Below, in pieces: positions 33,159 through 37,939 of a stretch of DNA of 37,939 bases (the stretch's first letter is position 1; every line of letters begins with the position of its first letter). The DNA comes from a virus: IMG/VR virus record IMGVR_UViG_3300030118_002976, positions 1-37,939 of that record; one strand, written 5' to 3'. Position numbers and translations under genes: made by a program. A model generated the notes under the pieces. It was not told the origin of the DNA. It did not search any database and worked only from the letters and a program-made list of their open reading frames with translations.

Positions 33159-34421
33159 CTACAACCCCACTAACTGTTCAACTGGTTGTAATGTCAAAGA
33201 ATAAGTCCAAACAGAATCGCCCGCTTCATAACTTGGGTCAAAATTAGCGACAATTACTGGGATTGCTATACCTTGTCTCAAAAATGGGTTTGGCCTTATA
33301 ACTTTAGAATTTACAACCTCAAATGGGTCGAACGGTTCTGTATTAGATGCCGAAGAGAAATCCGTTCCTGGTCCTGCCGGTATCAAAAACTGTCTTAATT
33401 CTCTATTACCAGTTGTAGATGACATCAATGTTTCATAGGGTATTCTTACGCCAACAATCATTTTCTTCACGGCTTTTGCATCATCGATATTCAAGAACTG
33501 TGCTGTATCAAAAGAAGCAATTGAATCCGGCAAATCGATGAGCGAACCAGTTAATACTTGTGGGCTTATCAAAGCACCACCAACACTTGGGTTCATTATA
33601 GAATTCAACAAATCTTGTAGTTTATCGCCTCTAGTTAATCTTACAGCATTTGCGCCCCCTACCATATTGGTAACAAAGAATTGTTTTGACCAATTGCTTA
33701 ATGTGTTGTTGGTATATTTTCTTACTTTCACTTGGCTATTGCCCTCTACTCCTTGGTCTACATTTGCTACTTTTATCATTTCAGTAGTGCTTCCGATAGC
33801 GTTTAAATTTCCAGTTTGAGATTCAGCAGATAAGTATGCGTTTTGACCAGTTGTTGCGGTTGCTGTAATAAATGAAGTTGTTGCAGCAGTAACCCCTCCA
33901 ACTGTTATATTCCCACTTGCTAATGATGATACTAATGCGGCACTAAGAGTTGTAGTATCAGTAGTTGCCGAGATATTACATAGTAGCCTAGAATGCCCAG
34001 TTGGTGGTGATGAAAGCGGCAACGTTCCATTGTATAGGTATAATTCTACGGCTTGCCCAAGGTTTGCTTCTACTTGTCCTGTTGTTCTAAAAGTAATGGC
34101 AACTCCATCTAATTCTTGTAAAACCTCGGCCCATGATGTTACTTCTAAAGATGAATGCCAAGAGCCGTTACCAGTTGATGATAAAGCAGATGACAAATCG
34201 ATTGAAAATTCTGCGGAAGATGCACCTGTTGATGTTTCATCGTCTGTCAATATGCCATCAATAGTTATGCCTACTTGCGGCTGATTCAGGTCCAAAGCGG
34301 CTCTTGTAGCAAGAAAGGGAACTGGGTGAACTAAAACGTTTCTTTGTATAGAAAATTGGATGCTAGATGCTTCTAATTCTATTACCGAACTATCTCTTTT
34401 TATCAATTGAATCATTGGCAT
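33159..34421 (-). CDS. Distal tail (Dit-like) protein candidate (420 aa)
   Basis: First gene after the tape measure, where the distal tail protein of siphoviruses is encoded. The N-terminus (MIQLIKRDSSVIELEASSIQ, then NVLVHPVPFL) and the final part (GIAIPVIVANFDPSYEAG, VWTYSLTLQPVEQL) are beta-rich and would suit a hexameric ring protein at the tube's end. An Ala/Thr/Ser-rich middle (about 140-210) may be an inserted domain. GGGGTGAT precedes the start. There is no decisive motif; the call is based on order and composition. A hub or adaptor protein is the alternative. Confidence 0.5.
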   Translation of the reverse strand: MPMIQLIKRDSSVIELEASSIQFSIQRNVLVHPVPFLATRAALDLNQPQVGITIDGILTDDETSTGASSAEFSIDLSSALSSTGNGSWHSSLEVTSWAEVLQELDGVAITFRTTGQVEANLGQAVELYLYNGTLPLSSPPTGHSRLLCNISATTDTTTLSAALVSSLASGNITVGGVTAATTSFITATATTGQNAYLSAESQTGNLNAIGSTTEMIKVANVDQGVEGNSQVKVRKYTNNTLSNWSKQFFVTNMVGGANAVRLTRGDKLQDLLNSIMNPSVGGALISPQVLTGSLIDLPDSIASFDTAQFLNIDDAKAVKKMIVGVRIPYETLMSSTTGNRELRQFLIPAGPGTDFSSASNTEPFDPFEVVNSKVIRPNPFLRQGIAIPVIVANFDPSYEAGDSVWTYSLTLQPVEQLVGL

Positions 34422-34422
34422 A

Positions 34423-35871
34423 TCATATCACCCCTCTACTATAATTCCCGCCTCTTCGCTTATTTCTCATAACTTTTGTTACTTCATCGCTTACTGCCTT
34501 AGCAATCTCTTTTGCGTTGCCGCCGCCCTTCACGCTAATTGATATATTGTTAGTAGTGCTTCCACCCATTCCTCCATCAGTTTTTATTGAAACTGGAATT
34601 GTTCTGCCATCAGGCAATGGAACAACCGCCTCAGTTCCGTGTAATGTTACTGGATAACCACTCTTTGGCCCTCTAGCAATACCCCCATCGTTGAATCCTA
34701 AGAATCCACCAATCTTATCAACACCGCCACTAATAAAATCGCCCGCTTTATCAAGGACATTACCTACGCCATCTAATATAGCGGTTATGACATCTAATAT
34801 AGGTTGTAAGAATCCCATAATTTTATCTACAACTCCTTCGATATAGGGAGATACTTTGTCAAACAAAGCCATGATTGCTTTTAGTATCAATCCTATGACT
34901 CCAAGAACTAATTTTAGTATAGGTCCTACTACCTTGAATATAGCCTTTACCAGTCTTATCAACGGCGGGGCAACTGCGGCAACGACCTTTATCCAAACGG
35001 CAATGATAATGCCAAATACATTTACGATTACTCCTAGTATCGTGAGCGCATATTCTATAACAGTAACTGCAAAATCTATTATGCCGCTAGAAAATAAGAA
35101 ATCTACGAATCCACTAATGACATTGCCGATGAAATCTATAATGCCTCCAAATGTAATTCCAACATCATCAATTGCCTTTTTTATAGTTCCAAAAGCCATC
35201 GCTACTAATCCTAATAAAACTCCGAAAGCATCAACGATTCTTTGTAACATACCTGATTCTGCCATTCTTGAAACTATATCTCCTATGCCTTGCAGAACCA
35301 TAGTAATTATCGTAATATACAACGCAAGTATATCGCCAAGTAATGCAAACACCGTTTCTAGCATAGGAATAAATATGCCTGTAACGCCTGAAAAATCTAA
35401 ACTGCCTATCGCAGCACTTAACCCTTCAAGAACGCCCATAAAAGCATCTACAAGACCTCTACCGGCATCCATTACATTGTTGAATGCCCCTACTGCTATT
35501 TCGCCGCCTCCAAATTCTTTTGTGATTAAGAATATGGCTGCGCCCAATAAAGCGAATACCCCCAATATGAATATCATTATTGTGTTAATCTTTCGGAGAA
35601 ACGACAAAAATCCACTAACTGGTTTCCCTAACTTTTTGAATGATTCGCCTAATTTTTCAGTTGTTTTGCCTAAACTATTCATTACATCAGTTGTAGTTTC
35701 GGTTGCATTTTTTGTATCGATATATAATTTGTAGAACGGACCTAATGTCTTGTTGAGTATTTTATATCTTAAATTCAAAAGATTGAGTGACTTGTTTTGA
35801 TTTTTATAAATCGAAGCCATCTTTGCTTGAGATGCAACGAATTTATCCAACTCGGTTATGTCAATCACCAC
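34423..35871 (-). CDS. Tail tape measure protein (482 aa)
   Basis: The GTG start (35871 or 35868) overlaps the stop of the GT chaperone frame. Residues 1-80 are helical with coiled-coil character (NKSLNLLNLRYKILNKTLG). The middle is a succession of long hydrophobic segments (IMIFILGVFALLGAAIFLI near 95, then several more between 150 and 340) that may cross the host membrane on injection. The C-terminal part has the tape-measure hallmark FNDGGIARGP, HGTEAVVPLPDGRTIPV (about 400-430), and a basic end. At about 1.5 angstroms per residue, 482 residues would set a tube of roughly 70 nm, short for so large a set of fibre proteins. Confidence 0.85.
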   Translation of the reverse strand: MVIDITELDKFVASQAKMASIYKNQNKSLNLLNLRYKILNKTLGPFYKLYIDTKNATETTTDVMNSLGKTTEKLGESFKKLGKPVSGFLSFLRKINTIMIFILGVFALLGAAIFLITKEFGGGEIAVGAFNNVMDAGRGLVDAFMGVLEGLSAAIGSLDFSGVTGIFIPMLETVFALLGDILALYITIITMVLQGIGDIVSRMAESGMLQRIVDAFGVLLGLVAMAFGTIKKAIDDVGITFGGIIDFIGNVISGFVDFLFSSGIIDFAVTVIEYALTILGVIVNVFGIIIAVWIKVVAAVAPPLIRLVKAIFKVVGPILKLVLGVIGLILKAIMALFDKVSPYIEGVVDKIMGFLQPILDVITAILDGVGNVLDKAGDFISGGVDKIGGFLGFNDGGIARGPKSGYPVTLHGTEAVVPLPDGRTIPVSIKTDGGMGGSTTNNISISVKGGGNAKEIAKAVSDEVTKVMRNKRRGGNYSRGVI

Positions 35872-36582
35872 TCAGTTTAGCGTTATGCCTATCAAAGAAA
35901 TCGTATAAAGCAGACTCATCGCTAGTAGTGCGTATGGGTTGCCCCTTATTATTGCCACCCATCTTCATCTGTTTTTCGGCCTCTTTTTGCATTCTTTCTA
36001 TCATTTCGGCTCTCTTTTCAGTAGATGCTCTAACTATCATATAATCCAACATAACACGCTGAGGGGGCATGTCATCCCAAAAATGAGGTGGGCATTTGAA
36101 ATGTGACCCTAATGCAAAAGTCATTGCTTGAAAAGATAGCAATGTCATTTGAACTACATTCAAATCTGGTTTTTCATGAGGTTCGGCATCTTCATCTAAG
36201 AAGGCTACCAGTTCCTCATAAGTTACCCCAAAGGGTTAGCATCACCTGCAAATTGACCGATTATCTCAGTAAGGTCAGGTAATACTTCTTTAACTTTTGA
36301 GCCAACTTCGGGTGTTAGATTTAGTAAATCTTGTTTAGACATACTAGGTTCTGTTTGAGTAATGCAATTAACCAAAACATATCTCCAATAGCCTCCTAAG
36401 TCAATATTTGGAGTAACATCGCCATCCTCATCTGTTTTGAAAGTTACAAACTGTGACATTGCTTCTTGCTGTTGAATCCATGAAAGTGGTTTAACATAAA
36501 CTACCAAATCCCCTGCTGAGGTTTCGATAGTATGTTTTTCAGGAGTATTGCTTAGAACAAAAGGGTTATTCTTCATTGCCAT
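35861..36582 (-). CDS. Tail assembly chaperone GT, made by -1 frameshift (about 240 aa)
   Basis: This is the fusion product of the G-type frame (36223-36582) and the T-type frame. The T frame is open from just after TAA at 36236-36238 (read on the minus strand) to TGA at 35861-35863, but has no ATG, GTG or TTG until TTG at 36163. The segment before it codes for a good protein sequence (VTYEELVAFLDEDAEPHE, then KPDLNVVQMTLLSF). The only sensible way to translate it is a -1 shift at the slippery site T TTG GGG (36226-36232), directly before the G stop codon. The T part ends in a charged helix (EKRAEMIERMQKEAEKQMKM). In lambda and many other phages G and GT coat the tape measure during tail assembly. 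Confidence 0.85.
36223..36582 (-). CDS. Tail assembly chaperone G (119 aa)
   Basis: ATG 36582 has GAGGT (complement of 36591-36595) upstream. The protein has an N-terminal beta part (KHTIETSAGDLVVYVKPLSW), a central helix pair (IQQQEAMSQFVTF, WRYVLVNCITQTE), and a C-terminal helix (VKEVLPDLTEIIGQF). That is the usual build and size of tail chaperones that stand between the tail tube and tape measure genes. It ends GDANPLG at TAA 36223-36225. The slippery TTTGGGG right before this stop allows some ribosomes to continue into the T frame. The first bases overlap the end of the SAP-domain gene. Confidence 0.8.
   Translation of the reverse strand: MAMKNNPFVLSNTPEKHTIETSAGDLVVYVKPLSWIQQQEAMSQFVTFKTDEDGDVTPNIDLGGYWRYVLVNCITQTEPSMSKQDLLNLTPEVGSKVKEVLPDLTEIIGQFAGDANPLG
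36226..36232 (-). promoter_or_regulatory. Programmed -1 ribosomal frameshift site (slippery heptamer)
   Basis: On the coding strand the bases read T TTG GGG and then TAA, an X XXY YYZ heptamer with the G-frame stop codon next to it. Slipping back one base leaves TTT GGG and continues GTA ACT TAT GAG. A second, overlapping heptamer, C CCT TTG, begins three bases earlier. I did not identify a downstream stem-loop by eye; a stop codon beside the slip site can itself increase shifting. Confidence 0.8.
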
Positions 36583-36931
36583 CAGCAACAACCTCTTCCT
36601 CTACAACTTCTTCTTCGACAACTTCTTCTTCATCGGTAGTGTTTTCAACTAAACGTGTAATTAATTGTGCTTTGTTACCATATACTGGTAACTCTCTATT
36701 CTGTAACTCTACTCTCAATTCAGTTACTGTCAAGGAATCCCATCGACTGGTTACTACTTCTTCTATTGGTGCAGGTTCGCCATTTTCAGCCTTTGCTAGA
36801 TTAGGCAACAATGTATGAACTTTTATCTCATCTGCCGACAATCCTGGTCCTGCAACAACTGATGTGCCATTAACTCTCCAATCTAAACTTCTTTTTTTGC
36901 CATCAACAATTACATATCCTGTCAATCTCAT
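36566..36931 (-). CDS. SAP-domain protein with acidic repeat tail, in the tail cassette (121 aa)
   Basis: GGTGAT precedes the ATG. About residues 64-98 match the SAP fold, a helix-turn-helix nucleic-acid-binding motif: WDSLTVTELRVELQNRELPV, then YGNKAQLITRLVEN. The C-terminus is made of three exact EEEVV units and ADGNEE, an extremely acidic tail. SAP domains usually bind DNA or RNA, so a copy between the tail tube and chaperone genes is unexpected. SAP-like segments do also occur in some phage structural proteins, where they may act as small protein-binding helices. The gene overlaps the start of chaperone G. Confidence 0.7.
   Translation of the reverse strand: MRLTGYVIVDGKKRSLDWRVNGTSVVAGPGLSADEIKVHTLLPNLAKAENGEPAPIEEVVTSRWDSLTVTELRVELQNRELPVYGNKAQLITRLVENTTDEEEVVEEEVVEEEVVADGNEE
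36587..36631 (-). repeat. Three tandem 15-base units encoding EEEVV
   Basis: The end of the SAP-domain gene has three in-frame units each giving Glu-Glu-Glu-Val-Val. The codons vary between units (GAA/GAG, GTT/GTC/GTA), which suggests the amino acids are being kept and the repeat is not a fresh duplication. Confidence 0.75.
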
Positions 36932-36971
36932 GTTATCACCGTTACATTATCTTTACTTAAAGCCTCATTAA

Positions 36972-37939
36972 TCAATAGCCCAAATACACACTGTTCTCTA
37001 CAACTTTTAAGTGGCGAACTATCAATTCCACATCTACAACAACAGCACCTTTACTATCTGGTATTTGGTGGTCTGCCTTCTTTATAGTATAATCTTCTAT
37101 CGTAATTGTAGCATTTTCTCTTGTAGAATTGCTACCTACTTTCTTAAATGTCATTACTATGTCATTGACATTCTCATGGTGTTTTCTTGTCCTCATTTGA
37201 TTCCAAAGTTGGTCATCCTCTATGATGGCACTAAAACTGAAAGTATATTCTCTTTTAGCCTCAGTATAATCCATTGGCATTTGAACTGCGGCTTGTTGAA
37301 CTTGGTCTGTATCTACTGTGTTACCTGCATATCCTCTAATGTAGTGTCGGGTTTCATTTGAATTAGTCAATCCAAAATTTACTTGTGTTGCTCTTAGAAC
37401 AGTTGTTCCAAAAACACTAATGTTCATGTCTTGGAACAGATATGGTTTCTCCCCACCGATAGCAATGCCGCTTACGCTACGATTTATCGCAGTATCTGCA
37501 ATGTCCTCGAACATTCTCTTTGGAGAGCATACACCGGCAGTATCTGTATAGTGCCTACCTGCCTCGTAATCAACTTGTAGTTTGACCTCTCCTTCGGTAT
37601 TTGCACTAAAACCGATTGATTGAACTTTACAACCATTGTAGTATCGTAACAACTGTTCAGTCCCTGGTGAAGCATCATCTCTTCTAAACGATTGCTCAAT
37701 CATAAAAGTGGGCAACGAAGTGTCTCCAAACAAAGTATGCGAAACTCCAAATTTCAATTCTTTTGTGGTGTTGTCAATTGTAGGAGAAAAGATTTGACCA
37801 TAGGACATTCTTTCAACGCCACATGACGATGGATTTGCGAGAGTTCCCATATTATGTGCAAAGAAAAATGGTTCTTCGACATATAAGAAATCGCCTTCAA
37901 TGCCTATTACCCTTCTCAACTCATGCTTTGGTATCTGCC
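36972..37939 (-). CDS. Major tail tube protein (5' end outside the window)
   Basis: The frame is open to the right edge: before the TTG at 37919 it reads QIPKHE with no stop, so the true start lies outside the window and at least 322 residues are visible. The protein is beta-rich with helices placed as in tail tube proteins: FLYVEEPFFFAHNMG, FMIEQSFRRDDASPG, VQSIGFSANTEGEVKLQVDY (the 'e..v..e.d' strand usual for tube subunits), QDMNISVFGTTVLRA. The C-terminal part (about 220-315: REYTFSFSAIIEDDQLWNQM, ATITIEDYTI) repeats the same kind of strands. Its place directly before the chaperones and tape measure fits the tube subunit. Confidence 0.7.
   Translation of the reverse strand, partial: QIPKHELRRVIGIEGDFLYVEEPFFFAHNMGTLANPSSCGVERMSYGQIFSPTIDNTTKELKFGVSHTLFGDTSLPTFMIEQSFRRDDASPGTEQLLRYYNGCKVQSIGFSANTEGEVKLQVDYEAGRHYTDTAGVCSPKRMFEDIADTAINRSVSGIAIGGEKPYLFQDMNISVFGTTVLRATQVNFGLTNSNETRHYIRGYAGNTVDTDQVQQAAVQMPMDYTEAKREYTFSFSAIIEDDQLWNQMRTRKHHENVNDIVMTFKKVGSNSTRENATITIEDYTIKKADHQIPDSKGAVVVDVELIVRHLKVVENSVYLGY

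Noticed and set aside
34856-35734. 292-codon open frame on the plus strand, opposite the tape measure gene
   Set aside because: It mirrors the hydrophobic, stop-poor tape measure sequence, has no ribosome binding site, and its product is an Ile/Asn/Pro/Thr-rich chain without domain character.
35861-36163. Independent 100-residue gene starting at TTG 36163
   Set aside because: The frame continues upstream with protein-like sequence to the slippery site, and no ribosome binding site precedes the TTG, so it is better read as the T part of GT.
36566-36600. Possible second frameshift from the SAP-domain gene into chaperone G
   Set aside because: Chaperone G has its own ATG (36582) with GAGGT well placed upstream, and no slippery heptamer is seen at the overlap.

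Overview
The window looks like part of the genome of a tailed double-stranded DNA virus (Caudoviricetes type) that most likely infects an archaeon. The tail side is ordinary for such viruses: tail tube, G/GT frameshift chaperones, tape measure, hub and fibres. The replication side has an archaeal flavour: an AEP (PriS-like) primase fused to a PriL-like cysteine domain, an XPF/ERCC4-type nuclease with helix-hairpin-helix, a TFIIB/TFB-like cyclin-fold protein, an archaeal-type ATP-dependent DNA ligase relative and an MCM/DUF3987-like AAA+ protein. The DNA is AT-rich and almost wholly coding. Starts are preceded by GGAGG or GGTGAT, a good match to the archaeal/bacterial anti-Shine-Dalgarno sequence. 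A marine planktonic archaeal host is plausible from the general character of the proteins, but the host group cannot be fixed from the window alone.

Layout. Bases 1-15498 form one dense plus-strand block. In order it holds small zinc-binding and transcription-like proteins (24-1339), a ligase-like protein without its catalytic lysine (1345-2784), small unknowns (2762-3294), and a candidate OB-fold protein, a Sak4/RecA-like ATPase and a Cas4/RecB-like nuclease (3334-7194). Two adjacent DNA methyltransferases follow (7196-9226), then the primase, the XPF-like nuclease and a helicase-like ATPase (9231-13086). The block ends in a run of small basic or zinc-binding proteins (13091-15498), several of which begin with the same short F-x-x-A-W-x-x-x-K peptide. 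Bases 15499-37939 are one minus-strand block, to be read from right to left: tail tube (running off the window), a SAP-domain protein, tail chaperone G and its -1 frameshift product GT, tape measure, Dit-like protein, three very large tail proteins (799, 1882 and 2554 aa) carrying LamG-like lectin folds, then three smaller distal-tail genes. The two blocks converge with their stop codons directly abutting at 15498/15499.

How it works together. The plus block would copy, recombine, methylate and control transcription of the viral DNA. The minus block builds the tail and host-recognition apparatus. Head, portal, terminase and DNA polymerase genes are not in the window and presumably lie outside it. 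There is no stretch longer than about 50 bases without a gene; I saw no tRNA, rRNA, CRISPR array, insertion sequence, integrase or attachment site. The most notable signals are the undeclared G/GT frameshift at 36226-36232, the FxxAW peptide shared by unrelated proteins on both strands, a 157-codon frame nested in the cytosine methyltransferase gene, the decayed ligase, and the one-chain primase.
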